Part shown: in pieces, positions 17,690 through 26,244 of the stretch
Layout: each line of letters starts with the position of its first letter
Position numbering within the stretch: position 1 is the stretch's first letter
Assembly: GCA_027692465.1 (NCBI GenBank)
Contig: JAQEYU010000003.1
Span: forward strand, 1-64,000
Reading direction: 5' to 3'
Origin: Enterococcaceae bacterium OF42-14pH9A
Lineage (GTDB): Bacteria > Bacillota > Bacilli > Lactobacillales > Enterococcaceae
Length of the DNA stretch: 64,000 nt
Notes under the pieces: generated by a model
Databases searched by the model: none
Seen by the model: only the letters and a program-made list of their open reading frames with translations
Told to the model about the DNA's origin: nothing
Made by a program: the position numbers and the translations under genes

Positions 17690-18493
17690 TTAAGACAGCA
17701 GTAATTGATCGTCCTTTAGCTCGGTCCCGCTGTTTTGATGGAAAAGGGCCATCAGTTGGGGAACAGTCAGATCTTTTTTCTTATCCTGAGACAAGTCCAC
17801 TACGATCTGTCCTTGATGGAGCATAATCAGTCGATTGCCGTAACGGATGGCATCTTCCATATCGTGGGTCACCATGAACGCTGTCAGAGACTGTTCTTGG
17901 ATCAGCTTGGTGGTTAGTTCCATTACTGTTACGGAAGTTTTCGGATCGAGAGCAGCCGTGTGTTCATCCAGCAAGATCAGCTCCGGCCGCTGCAGCGTAG
18001 CCATCAGCAGGGTGATGGCCTGGCGCTGTCCACCGGAAAGCAGCCCAATCTCGGCACCCAGGCGCTCTTCCAAGCCCAATCCCAGGCGGGCCAGCTGTTC
18101 TTTGAAAAAACCCCGATCATTGGCTTTTACACCGTAGCGAAAGCCGCGCTTTTGACCGCGCTTCATCGCCAACGCCATGTTCTCTTCAACTGTCAGACGA
18201 ACGGCAGTCCCCATCTTAGGATCTTGGAAGACCCGACTGACAGCCTTCGAACGACGGGTCACAGATTGACGGGTGATATTTTCACCATTCAAGAGGATTG
18301 TACCTTGTTCGACAGGGATCGTGCCGGCGATACTGTTCAACAGGGTGGATTTACCGGCGCCGTTTCCACCGATAATGGTGATGAATTCGCCTTGCTGCAT
18401 CGTCAGGTCGATCCCTCGAAGCACATGGTTTTCATTGACTGTTCCGGCTTCAAAGATTTGATGAAGACCATTGATTTGCAATACAGGAGTCAT
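17690..18493 (-). CDS. ABC importer, ATP-binding protein
   Basis: A 267-residue ATPase with Walker A GGNGAGKST, signature LSGGQ, Walker B LILLDEH and the H-loop THD. It energises the adjacent permease. The start ATG overlaps the permease stop (ATGA), and a GGAGGTG site lies seven bases upstream. The set ATPase, BPD_transp_2 permease and ABC_sub_bind (PF04392) binding protein is the arrangement called TrpXYZ-like in some Firmicutes. The substrate here is not determined; aromatic amino acids are one possibility. Confidence 0.92.
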   Translation of the reverse strand: MTPVLQINGLHQIFEAGTVNENHVLRGIDLTMQQGEFITIIGGNGAGKSTLLNSIAGTIPVEQGTILLNGENITRQSVTRRSKAVSRVFQDPKMGTAVRLTVEENMALAMKRGQKRGFRYGVKANDRGFFKEQLARLGLGLEERLGAEIGLLSGGQRQAITLLMATLQRPELILLDEHTAALDPKTSVTVMELTTKLIQEQSLTAFMVTHDMEDAIRYGNRLIMLHQGQIVVDLSQDKKKDLTVPQLMALFHQNSGTELKDDQLLLS

Positions 18494-19401
18494 TTTTGCG
18501 CACCTCCTTTGGCTGCTTTCTTGGCAGCAAATCGGCTGCGGACTTGCGGCATTGACAGGCAGACGACCAGGATCAAGGCACTGAACAGTTTGATATCCTG
18601 CGGCTGGACATTGAATTCGAAGACAATCGCCAAAATAAAGCGGTAAATCACTGCCCCCAGAACAATCGTCAGCATCCGAGGTAACAGCGGCAGGTTGCGG
18701 AACAGGACTTCAGCAATGATGATTGCTGCCAAGCCGATGACGATAGTACCGACACCGGAGTTCAGATCCGCATAGCCGTTGTTTTGGGCCAGCAGTGCAC
18801 CCGACAATGCGATACAACCATTAGAGAGCATGTAGCCGATCAGTTTCATATTGTCAGTGTTGATCCCATTGGCTTCACTCATGGCATCATTGTCGCCGGT
18901 AGCACGAATCGCCAGTCCAATCTCTGTTTTGAAAAAGAAGTAGAGGATCACGATTACCAATGCTGCAAAGCCGCAACCGACTAGGATGGCGGCATTATTT
19001 TTGGACAGGCCGCTTTCTTCCAACCAACTGTAGACACTGCTATTGCCCAGCAGGGGAATATTGGGAGCACCCATGACCCGGTTAGTAACCGAATACAGAC
19101 CGGTCATGGTGATGATCCCTGCCAAGAGTGCCGGGATTTTCAATTTTGTGTGGAAAATTCCGGTCATCAGTCCGGCCAGAACACCGCCGCCGAATGCGAA
19201 TAGACATGCAAGATAAGGTGAAACTTCTTTGGTGATGGCCAAAGCGGCAATCCCGGCTCCCAAAGGAAAAGTTCCCTCGGCAGTCAGATCGGCGATATCC
19301 AATATCCGGTAGGTCAAAAAGACCCCGATGGCCAAAAGCGACCACAAGACACCTTGCGAGAAGGCGGACTGCAATAAAACGAATATCGTTTCAAAACTCA
19401 T
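18490..19401 (-). CDS. ABC importer, permease
   Basis: A 303-residue integral membrane protein of the BPD_transp_2 (branched-chain amino acid/ribose) type with about eight to nine hydrophobic segments. It includes the conserved GLAIRATGDNDAMSEANGI cytoplasmic loop that contacts the ATPase. A GGGG site precedes ATG at 19401. It lies 103 bp after the binding-protein gene in the same orientation. Confidence 0.92.
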   Translation of the reverse strand: MSFETIFVLLQSAFSQGVLWSLLAIGVFLTYRILDIADLTAEGTFPLGAGIAALAITKEVSPYLACLFAFGGGVLAGLMTGIFHTKLKIPALLAGIITMTGLYSVTNRVMGAPNIPLLGNSSVYSWLEESGLSKNNAAILVGCGFAALVIVILYFFFKTEIGLAIRATGDNDAMSEANGINTDNMKLIGYMLSNGCIALSGALLAQNNGYADLNSGVGTIVIGLAAIIIAEVLFRNLPLLPRMLTIVLGAVIYRFILAIVFEFNVQPQDIKLFSALILVVCLSMPQVRSRFAAKKAAKGGAQK

Positions 19402-19504
19402 ACAAATTCCCCAAATCTTTCAGATTTCGACCGTCCGTGCCGGCCGGCTTCCTGTTGGAGCGCAACGAGTGGCGGTCGATATAATTATTTTCGGTTGGTC
19501 CGGT

Positions 19505-20503
19505 TTACTCGGGTTGCTTAATCGAATCTTTATCGATTCCGAGGGCTGCGGCCATATCTTCATTGACCACCAGGGTAAAGTCTTCGGCGGATTGGATCGG
19601 CATATCCGCAGGTTTGGCTTTGCCGTCCAGAATCTCCGCCGCCATTTTTCCGGTGAGTTTGCCCAAGGACTTGTAATCGATTCCGTAAGTTGCCAGTGCG
19701 CCGCCGTCTACCTGCTCGACAGAACCGGTCACGACTGGTGTTTTAGTTTGTTTGGCAACATCACCCACCACCGGAGCAGCTGTGGCAAAGGTATTATCGG
19801 TAGGGATGTAGATTCCGTCAGCATCTTTAGCCAGGCTGGTCATGACCTGCTGGACATCATTGGTGGTGTTGGCAGTCAGGACCTTCGCTTTGACCCCGGC
19901 TTTTTTCAGAGCAGCTTCGGCAGCGTCGGCTTGAATTTTGGAGTTGGTTTCACCGGCGTTGTAGGCGATGCCGACTGTTTTGGCATCCGGGATGATCGAC
20001 AAAAGGAGCTCAATCTGTTTTTCCACTGGGGCCCAGTCGGTTGTACCGGTCACGTTGCCGCCGGGTTTTTCATTGTCGGCGACCAGTTTGGCCCCCACCA
20101 GATCGGTAACTGCTGTTACCGTGATCGGCAGATCTTTGGTTTCATTGACCAGTGCTTGGGCTGCCGGTGTCGCAATGGCCAACAGGACATCCGGTTTTGC
20201 TTTGACCAGTTTTTCACTCATGGATTTCAGATTGGCCTGGTCATTTTGGGCGTTTTGATAATCCAGCTGAATCTTGTCTTCAGGGTAGCCGTTTTCCGCC
20301 AAGCCTTCCAAAAAGCCTTCATAGGAAGCGTCAAGGGAGGCGTGGGCGACCAGTTGCAGGACACCAACTTTTTTTACGCCTTCTGCCGCAGCGTCGCCCG
20401 CGGCTTTTGAGCTGTCGCTTGTCCCTTGATCGTTACCACAAGCGGCTGTTCCCAACAAACAGGCTGCCAATAAGGTTGCGACTGTCCATTTCTTCAATTT
20501 CAT
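19505..20503 (-). CDS. ABC importer, substrate-binding lipoprotein (ABC_sub_bind family)
   Basis: A 332-residue lipoprotein (signal KWTVATLLAACLLGTAACG, lipidation at the second Cys) of family PF04392. It is tethered outside the cell and delivers ligand to the permease. ATG at 20503 is preferred over 20509 because the GGGGG site is then seven bases away. It is the first gene of the operon and follows a 300-nt leader containing an intrinsic terminator, so expression is probably controlled by attenuation. Confidence 0.92.
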   Translation of the reverse strand: MKLKKWTVATLLAACLLGTAACGNDQGTSDSSKAAGDAAAEGVKKVGVLQLVAHASLDASYEGFLEGLAENGYPEDKIQLDYQNAQNDQANLKSMSEKLVKAKPDVLLAIATPAAQALVNETKDLPITVTAVTDLVGAKLVADNEKPGGNVTGTTDWAPVEKQIELLLSIIPDAKTVGIAYNAGETNSKIQADAAEAALKKAGVKAKVLTANTTNDVQQVMTSLAKDADGIYIPTDNTFATAAPVVGDVAKQTKTPVVTGSVEQVDGGALATYGIDYKSLGKLTGKMAAEILDGKAKPADMPIQSAEDFTLVVNEDMAAALGIDKDSIKQPE

Positions 20504-20815
20504 TTTCATTCCCCCATAGAATTGTATTCTCCCTGTTTCATAAATCTGTGAGACTGCTGGTGGACTCGTTGACCTAAACTTTGCCCATCAATCAAAAAAA
20601 CCATCCAGCTGTTGCCGAATGGATCGTTTTGATGCTGTCACTCCGGCAAACCTTTCAGGTATATTCATCTGGATGGGCCAAAACTGCAGTGGATGAAAAT
20701 CATCGGTGCGGATCTGGTCAACGGTCCTCGGAGCAGCTGTTCACAGCGGTATGAAAGCAGAGCAGTACTGCTTTGAAAGTAAAATGGATATTTTTATCAA
20801 ACTTTCAAAGATATT
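20504..20815 (-). promoter_or_regulatory. Structured 5' leader, candidate riboswitch or attenuator
   Basis: Between a strong promoter and the binding-protein gene lies about 310 nt of leader. It begins with a perfect 10-bp stem (20801-20810 with 20771-20780). Near its end, CCATCCAG (20669-20676) is fully complementary to CTGGATGG (20601-20608), the 3' arm of an intrinsic terminator. Within that span are ACCT-GAA-AGGT (20650-20660) and TTGCCGGA pairing with TTCGGCAA (20642-20649 with 20612-20619), so an alternative three-way junction excludes the terminator. No T-box sequence (AGGGTGGNACCGCG) is present, and I recognise no known riboswitch class. That this is ligand-responsive is inference. 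Confidence 0.6.
20593..20628 (-). terminator. Intrinsic terminator inside the ABC leader
   Basis: On the minus strand AACGATCCA pairs with TGGATGGTT (one mismatch) around a 12-nt loop and is followed by seven T residues, about 90 bases before the start codon. Confidence 0.75.
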
Positions 20816-20821
20816 TCTTAA

Positions 20822-20851
20822 ATTATACGGGAATCTGCAAGATCAAGTCAA
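20822..20851 (-). promoter_or_regulatory. Sigma-A promoter of the ABC operon
   Basis: On the minus strand a TTGACT -35 box (20846-20851) and perfect TATAAT -10 box (20822-20827) are separated by 18 bp. Transcription should start near 20815. Confidence 0.82.
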
Positions 20852-20920
20852 CCGGATTTTGTAATTTTCTGAATAATATTACAATTTTTAGGTTCTGAAC
20901 AAGTGAAGTAGAAAGAAAGC

Positions 20921-20963
20921 GAACAAAACCGCTGCAAAGTACCTGCCACACTTTGCAGCGGTT
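20921..20963 (-). terminator. Terminator after the two-component genes
   Basis: A perfect 14-bp stem, AACCGCTGCAAAGT with ACTTTGCAGCGGTT (20927-20963), is followed on the minus strand by a T-rich but interrupted run. It lies 19 bp after the kinase stop codon. Confidence 0.75.
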
Positions 20964-20981
20964 CAGTGAAAAAGAGTGCTT

Positions 20982-22025
20982 TTACTTCTTGTGATTCGGT
21001 AAAAAGACTGTGAAACAAGTCTGCTCTTCTGGCAGCAGTTCCGCTTCGACGCGTCCTCCGTGGAGTTGAAGAATCTCCCGTACCAGTGTTAGTCCCAACC
21101 CGTTGCCGGCCGTTTTACGGCTGGTGTCCCCCTGGTAAAATTTGTCGAAGATTCGTTTCAGTTCGGTTTCCGGGATTGAAAGACCGCGATCGGTAAAGCT
21201 GACGGTCAAATAATCACTGGCATCTGCCAGTTTGACTGCGACTGTTTCTTTAGAGTGGGAATACTTCACTGCATTGTCCATCAGATTCAGCCAAACTTGA
21301 TACAAAAGTTCCTCGTTGCCGCTGTAGATCGTCTTTGGCAGGTGCAGATCCAGCTCCAGTTCTTTTTCCTCCCAACGCGGCTGCAAAAACAAGAGGACTT
21401 CGCGGATCTGTTCATCGATGCGAAAGGGCACTTTTTCGATAGGCAGATTTTGCGTTTCCAACTTTGTCAACCGCAGGATATTGTCACTGAGATGGGCCAG
21501 CTGTTGGGTTCCTTCGAGAATCCGGGCGTAGTAGTCGGCTTTTTCAGCTTGGCTGAGTCGGCTGTGCTGCAGCAGCTGGATGTAACCTTGGATCGTCGCA
21601 ATCGGTGTTTTGAATTCGTGGGAAACATTAGCAACAAAGTCATTACGCAAGGTTTCAGTACTGTTGAGCTCTGTGACCATGATATTGAAGTCAGCAAAAA
21701 GATTTTGAATCTCCTCGATCTTCTGATTGGTATTGGCTTGAACGGAAAAATCACCGGAAGCCACGCTGTTCATTTTTTCCGACAATTCCCGCACCGGCGC
21801 CAGGATCCGCCGGCCGACGACAGCGGAAGACCCGGTTCCCACCAGCACACTGAAGGCCAAGAGGATAAAAATAACAAATAGGTGATTGTCGCCGCCGGGT
21901 TGGATCAGTCCTTGCCTGGATAAAAAGAGGATCAAGCCGCCAGTCAAAATGGAGAATACCACCAACGTCAAAAAGACCAGACAGGAAAAGTAGATCCAAA
22001 GCTTGGAATAGATTTTATGTTTCAT
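20982..22025 (-). CDS. Sensor histidine kinase (EnvZ/PhoR type)
   Basis: A 347-residue membrane kinase. It has transmembrane segments at about 11-33 and 49-69, a very short extracellular loop, HAMP (about 72-125), a HisKA domain with phosphorylatable H136 in VSHEFKTP, and HATPase_c with the N box NLMDNAVKYS and G box GNGLGL. ATG at 22025 is chosen because GGCGGTG lies upstream; it overlaps the response-regulator end by 11 bp. The short loop suggests sensing within the membrane, as in kinases paired with peptide-exporting ABC transporters. The divergent ABC gene fits that role (inference). Confidence 0.93.
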   Translation of the reverse strand: MKHKIYSKLWIYFSCLVFLTLVVFSILTGGLILFLSRQGLIQPGGDNHLFVIFILLAFSVLVGTGSSAVVGRRILAPVRELSEKMNSVASGDFSVQANTNQKIEEIQNLFADFNIMVTELNSTETLRNDFVANVSHEFKTPIATIQGYIQLLQHSRLSQAEKADYYARILEGTQQLAHLSDNILRLTKLETQNLPIEKVPFRIDEQIREVLLFLQPRWEEKELELDLHLPKTIYSGNEELLYQVWLNLMDNAVKYSHSKETVAVKLADASDYLTVSFTDRGLSIPETELKRIFDKFYQGDTSRKTAGNGLGLTLVREILQLHGGRVEAELLPEEQTCFTVFLPNHKK

Positions 22026-22695
22026 CTGTAAGCACCGCCTTATAGCCCAGGCCACGAATCGTAGTGATGGCAAAATCCGGGTTGCTTTGCAGCTTTTCCC
22101 TCAGCCGTTTGATATGAACATCCACAGTGCGCTCGTCACTGGGATTATCAAGGCCCCAGATTTCATCCATCAGCTGCTGGCGGGTGAAGATCTTATTAGG
22201 ATAGCTCAACAGTTTGTACAGTAATTGAAATTCCTTGTTCCGCAGCAGGAGGACTTCTTCTTTGCGTCTCAATGTCAACTCCTGTCGGTTCAATGTCGTT
22301 TGTCCTACCGTCAGTTCTTCCTCGTGGGCGATCTTGGCCCGGCGCAAAAGAGCTTCCACCCGTAACAGCATCTCTTCAAGATTGATAGGTTTAACCATGT
22401 AATCATCAGCACCCAGACGAAAGCCTCTTTTTTTGTCATTGAAACTGGCTTTGGCGGTAATCATCAAAATCGGCAGGTCATAGCCGCTTTGACGTAACAA
22501 TTGGGTAAAAAGAAAACCGTCCATATCCGGCATCATGATATCGGTAATCACCAGATCGACGTGTACCGCCTCTAATTTGGTCAATCCCTGTTCGCCGTTT
22601 TCAGCAGTCACCACTTCGAAGTGATGGTCGCTCAAGACTCGTTCATACAGACGGATCAGATTGGGTTCATCTTCGATCACAAGGATCCTGTTCAT
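22015..22695 (-). CDS. OmpR-family response regulator
   Basis: A 226-residue regulator with a receiver domain (acidic pair E8/D9, phosphoacceptor D52 in LVITDIMMPDMDG, K102 in MVKP) and a C-terminal winged helix (Trans_reg_C, DERTVDVHIKRLREKL). It is the first gene of the two-gene operon with the kinase. It probably controls the divergent ABC transporter through the phased repeats at 22896-22931 (inference). Confidence 0.94.
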   Translation of the reverse strand: MNRILVIEDEPNLIRLYERVLSDHHFEVVTAENGEQGLTKLEAVHVDLVITDIMMPDMDGFLFTQLLRQSGYDLPILMITAKASFNDKKRGFRLGADDYMVKPINLEEMLLRVEALLRRAKIAHEEELTVGQTTLNRQELTLRRKEEVLLLRNKEFQLLYKLLSYPNKIFTRQQLMDEIWGLDNPSDERTVDVHIKRLREKLQSNPDFAITTIRGLGYKAVLTDET

Positions 22696-22895
22696 AAGCT
22701 ACTCCTTAAAATTTTTTATTGAAGGGCTCTGATTGTACGTGGAAAGATTACTGACAGACCAGACCGCTTAGCTCTTTTTGTTGGCATCGTTGCAGTGAAT
22801 ACAGGAAAAGAACTTCAGTAAAAAGCAGTTCCTCGATGGCTGTTTATGAGCCGCCCTCAAGGAGAGTTTAGCATTTTTAAAGGCTGCGGCACAAG

Positions 22896-22931
22896 TTCAT
22901 GAAAATCATATGGATTTCATTTTCAGTTCAT
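22896..22931. promoter_or_regulatory. Phased TTCAT repeats, putative response-regulator binding site
   Basis: TTCAT occurs at 22896, 22916 and 22927, with a related ATCAT at 22905, giving a period close to one helical turn. The array lies between the two-component operon and the ABC transporter, just upstream of a TTATGC-like -10 region (about 22940). OmpR-type regulators bind such direct repeats. The rest of the 395-bp gap holds nothing else I can name. Confidence 0.5.
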
Positions 22932-23090
22932 ACAAAGGTGTTATGCTGTTCCTGTTAATGCCTGGGATCCTGAGAGTACGCAAAATTTAGCAGATTATGG
23001 GATAATTTCTGTGACGTGAAAGCAGCAGTTTCGCAACTGTATTGCTTACGGAGGAGAAACCGGCAGACAGCAATCAAGGAGGTACCAATT

Positions 23091-25433
23091 ATGCTGGAAT
23101 TAAAAGATATCAAAAAGTATTATACGGTAGGAGAAACGACCACCAAGGCACTGGACGGTGTTTCCGTCGCCTTTCGCAAACAAGAGTTTGTTGCGATCTT
23201 GGGTCCCAGCGGCTCAGGGAAGACCACTATGTTGAACGTGATTGGCGGATTGGACAATTATGACTCCGGTGATATGGTCATCAACGGCAAATCCACCAAA
23301 ACTTTCAAGGACAGCGACTGGGATGCCTATCGCAACAACTCCATCGGTTTTGTCTTTCAAAGTTACAATCTGATCAGCCATCTGGGGATCATCGACAATG
23401 TCGAGTTGGGGATGACTTTGAGCGGTGTTTCAAAAGAGGAGAAAACACGCCGGGCAGAAGATGCCCTTACCAGAGTCGGTTTGAAAGACCATATGCATAA
23501 GAAACCCAATCAGCTTTCCGGGGGCCAAATGCAGCGAGTGGCCATTGCCCGCGCACTGGCCAACGATCCGGATATCCTGCTGTGTGACGAACCCACTGGT
23601 GCCTTGGATTCCGAGACCAGTCTGCAGATCATGGCGCTGATCCAAGAGCTTTCTCGCGAAAAACTGGTGATTATGGTCACCCATAATCCGCAGCTGGCCC
23701 ACCAATATGCCGACCGGATCATTGAGTTTTCCGATGGGCAGATCCGGAAAGATTCGCATCCCCACAAGGAACGGCCAAAACCGGATATGTTCAATTTGAA
23801 GCACACGAAGATGAAATTCACCACGGCATTGCACCTGTCTTTCAACAATATCCGTACCAAAAAAGGCCGCACATTTCTGACAGCTTTTGCTTCCAGTATC
23901 GGGATTATCGGTATTGCCGTCGTCCTGTCCTTGTCAAACGGTTTCCAAAAGCAGATTGACTCGACTCAGGCCGAAACGTTGGCGAAATTTCCGATTACGA
24001 TCTCTAAGATCACCACAGAAGAGGATCGGGAAGCGATGATGCAGGATAGCCCCAAAGCCGAGTTCCCGAAAGATAAAACAATCACGGCGGAGACCAGTGC
24101 TGCCGATCAAGCACAGCATGTCAATAAATTGGACCAGGCTTATGTGGATTATATCAATGACATCGATCCTGGGCTTTCCAATAACATCGGCTATACCCGT
24201 CTGGTCAACCTGAATCTGATGCGAGAAGTCGACGGTAAGCCTCAAAGTGTCGCTATTTCCAATGATTCGCCGGACAATCCGGAGGGCGGATCTATGATGT
24301 CCATGATGTCTTCTGTGACGGGAGTCGGGGTTTCCTCGTTTCCCAAGCAGCTGCAAAAAGACGGAACGGATTTCTTGAAGGATAATTATTCTCTATTGGC
24401 AGGCGCTTATCCTAAAAAAGATACCGATCTGGTCTTAGTGGTGGATAAATACAACAATACCAACATCAATGGATTGAAAAATCTCGGTTTCGATGTCAAA
24501 GATGGTGAACAGCTGTCCTTTGACGAATTGCTGGGGACCAAGCTGAAACTGATCTACAATGATGCTTATTACAGTCAGCTGCCTACCGGTAATTTCATTC
24601 CAAATCAGGATCTGGAAGCCGTGTATCAAAATAAAGACAACGAGGAATTGACCATCTCGGGGATCTTGCGGGTAAAATCTTCGGCTACCATGGATCTGTT
24701 GGCACCGGGGATTGCTTATAGTGACAGTCTGGCTCAGCAGGTCATCAAGAAAAATCAGGATTCAGCTATCGTCAAAGCTCAAAAAGACAGTGACGTGAAT
24801 GTGATGACCAATGAAAAACTGGACCAGGCGGGTAAAGACAATTTTCTGGACTACCTTGGAGCCAGCGGGATCCCGTATTCTATGATGATCTATCCGAATA
24901 ACTTCAAAGACAAAGATCAGATCTTGGATTACCTGGATGCATGGAACAAAGGCAAATCAAAAGCCGACAAAATTGTGTACTCGGACTTGGCAGGAACCAT
25001 GACTGAGTTGACCGGCGGCTTGATGGATGCAATCACCTATGTCCTGGTAGCCTTTGCGGGAATATCGCTGGTGACCAGTATGATCATGATCGCCATCATC
25101 ACCTACACATCAGTCATCGAGCGTACTAAAGAAATCGGTGTCTTGAAAGCATTGGGTGCGCGTAAAAAGGACATTACCCGGGTGTTCGATGCGGAAACGG
25201 CAATCTTGGGCGTCTTCTCGGGAACATTGGGGGTGGTGATCGCTTATCTGGCGACATTCCCTATCAATTCCGTGATCTACAAGCTGACGGAACTTAAAAA
25301 TGTGGCACAACTGGATATCGGCCATGCAGTGATCTTGGTGATCATATCCACGATCCTGACGATCATGGGAGGGCATATCCCGGCACGAATGGCAGCCAAA
25401 AAAGATGCAGCGATCGCCTTGCGAGCCGATTGA
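23091..25433 (+). CDS. ABC transporter, fused ATPase and MacB/FtsX-type permease
   Basis: A 780-residue fusion. The N-terminal LolD/MacB-type ATPase (about 1-225) has Walker A GPSGSGKT at 38-45, LSGGQMQR and Walker B LLCDEPTGALD. A first transmembrane segment follows (about 270-292), then a large extracellular MacB-PCD-like domain (about 295-640) and a C-terminal FtsX domain with three membrane segments (about 645-770). It likely exports or resists a peptide or envelope-active compound. ATG at 23091 follows AAGGAGG; upstream in-frame codons lack such a site. It is divergent from a two-component system, the usual pairing for such exporters. A terminator follows. Confidence 0.92.
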   Translation: MLELKDIKKYYTVGETTTKALDGVSVAFRKQEFVAILGPSGSGKTTMLNVIGGLDNYDSGDMVINGKSTKTFKDSDWDAYRNNSIGFVFQSYNLISHLGIIDNVELGMTLSGVSKEEKTRRAEDALTRVGLKDHMHKKPNQLSGGQMQRVAIARALANDPDILLCDEPTGALDSETSLQIMALIQELSREKLVIMVTHNPQLAHQYADRIIEFSDGQIRKDSHPHKERPKPDMFNLKHTKMKFTTALHLSFNNIRTKKGRTFLTAFASSIGIIGIAVVLSLSNGFQKQIDSTQAETLAKFPITISKITTEEDREAMMQDSPKAEFPKDKTITAETSAADQAQHVNKLDQAYVDYINDIDPGLSNNIGYTRLVNLNLMREVDGKPQSVAISNDSPDNPEGGSMMSMMSSVTGVGVSSFPKQLQKDGTDFLKDNYSLLAGAYPKKDTDLVLVVDKYNNTNINGLKNLGFDVKDGEQLSFDELLGTKLKLIYNDAYYSQLPTGNFIPNQDLEAVYQNKDNEELTISGILRVKSSATMDLLAPGIAYSDSLAQQVIKKNQDSAIVKAQKDSDVNVMTNEKLDQAGKDNFLDYLGASGIPYSMMIYPNNFKDKDQILDYLDAWNKGKSKADKIVYSDLAGTMTELTGGLMDAITYVLVAFAGISLVTSMIMIAIITYTSVIERTKEIGVLKALGARKKDITRVFDAETAILGVFSGTLGVVIAYLATFPINSVIYKLTELKNVAQLDIGHAVILVIISTILTIMGGHIPARMAAKKDAAIALRAD

Positions 25434-25435
25434 TC

Positions 25436-25473
25436 AAACAGACAGCTTCTCTTCAGGAGGCTGTCTGTTTTGC
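25436..25473 (+). terminator. Terminator after the fused ABC transporter
   Basis: An 11-bp stem, AAACAGACAGC with GCTGTCTGTTT, is followed by further T residues, right after the stop codon. Confidence 0.88.
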
Positions 25474-25599
25474 TGTTCTGCTGTTTTCTCGATAGGACTC
25501 TGAAAAAGTACCCGCAAGGCAAGCGATTAACGCGAACAACAGCAAAAGGAAAAAGGTTGTCTGAAAGTTCGTCTCTGCAGCTGAAGCAGGAGCTTGTCA

Positions 25600-25608
25600 T
25601 GCTATAAT
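25600..25608 (+). promoter_or_regulatory. Extended -10 promoter for the acetyltransferase-ribokinase pair
   Basis: TGCTATAAT is a perfect extended -10 element about 40 bp before the start codon. No good -35 box is present at the normal distance. Confidence 0.6.
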
Positions 25609-25647
25609 GATAAAGGTAAATGATTTCAGAAAAGAAGGGTGAGTTTT

Positions 25648-26244
25648 GTGGAGACAGAAAAAATCAAACAGCAGATGGATTCAGGGGAAATTTATTTTGA
25701 AAACGAGGAAATCATGGAGGAGCAGGCCCATTATCGGGATCTGCTGTTCCGGTTCAACCATACATTGCCCAGCCAAACAGAAGAAAAACAGGCGCTCCTG
25801 CAGCAGCTGTTGGGATCTTTCGGAGCCGGTTCCTATATCGAGCCGCCGTTTTCTGCCAACTGGGGCAAAAATACTTATTTCGGCAAAGGCGTCTATGCCA
25901 ACTCTCATCTGACATTAGTAGATGACACCAAGATCATCATCGGCGACAAAGTGATGATGGGTCCCAACGTCAGTTTGTGTACGGCAGGCCATCCGTTGTC
26001 ACCAAAATTGCGGCTGCAGGCTGCTCAGTTTAACAAACCGGTAACAATCGGTAAAAATGTTTGGCTGGGGGCCGGAGTGACGGTGCTGCCGGGAGTCACT
26101 ATCGGGGAAAATTCGGTAATCGGTGCCCACAGCCTGGTCACAAAGGACATTCCGGCAAACGTGCTGGCATTTGGAACACCGTGTCGGGTGATCCGCCAAC
26201 TGTCGGAGGAAGAGTGTCTGGCTGAGGGGGAGACGATGAAATGA
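25648..26244 (+). CDS. Maltose/galactoside O-acetyltransferase-like (left-handed beta-helix)
   Basis: A 198-residue acetyl-CoA-dependent sugar acetyltransferase of the LacA/Maa type. The N-terminal helical Mac domain is followed by hexapeptide repeats (about 70-185), including the catalytic-His motif CTAGHPL and IGKNVWLGAGVTVLPGVTIG. GTG at 25648 is chosen since AAGGG lies eight bases upstream; GTG at 25639 overlaps that site. It overlaps the ribokinase start (ATGA), so the two are translationally coupled. The true acceptor sugar cannot be read from the sequence. Confidence 0.9.
   Translation: METEKIKQQMDSGEIYFENEEIMEEQAHYRDLLFRFNHTLPSQTEEKQALLQQLLGSFGAGSYIEPPFSANWGKNTYFGKGVYANSHLTLVDDTKIIIGDKVMMGPNVSLCTAGHPLSPKLRLQAAQFNKPVTIGKNVWLGAGVTVLPGVTIGENSVIGAHSLVTKDIPANVLAFGTPCRVIRQLSEEECLAEGETMK

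Noticed and set aside
19328..20410. 360-codon frame antisense to the ABC binding protein and permease
   Set aside because: It overlaps two real genes over its full length, and its composition is that of a codon-biased shadow.
20504..20815. T-box leader
   Set aside because: A T-box was considered because TrpXYZ-like operons can be T-box controlled, but the conserved AGGGTGGNACCGCG sequence is absent.
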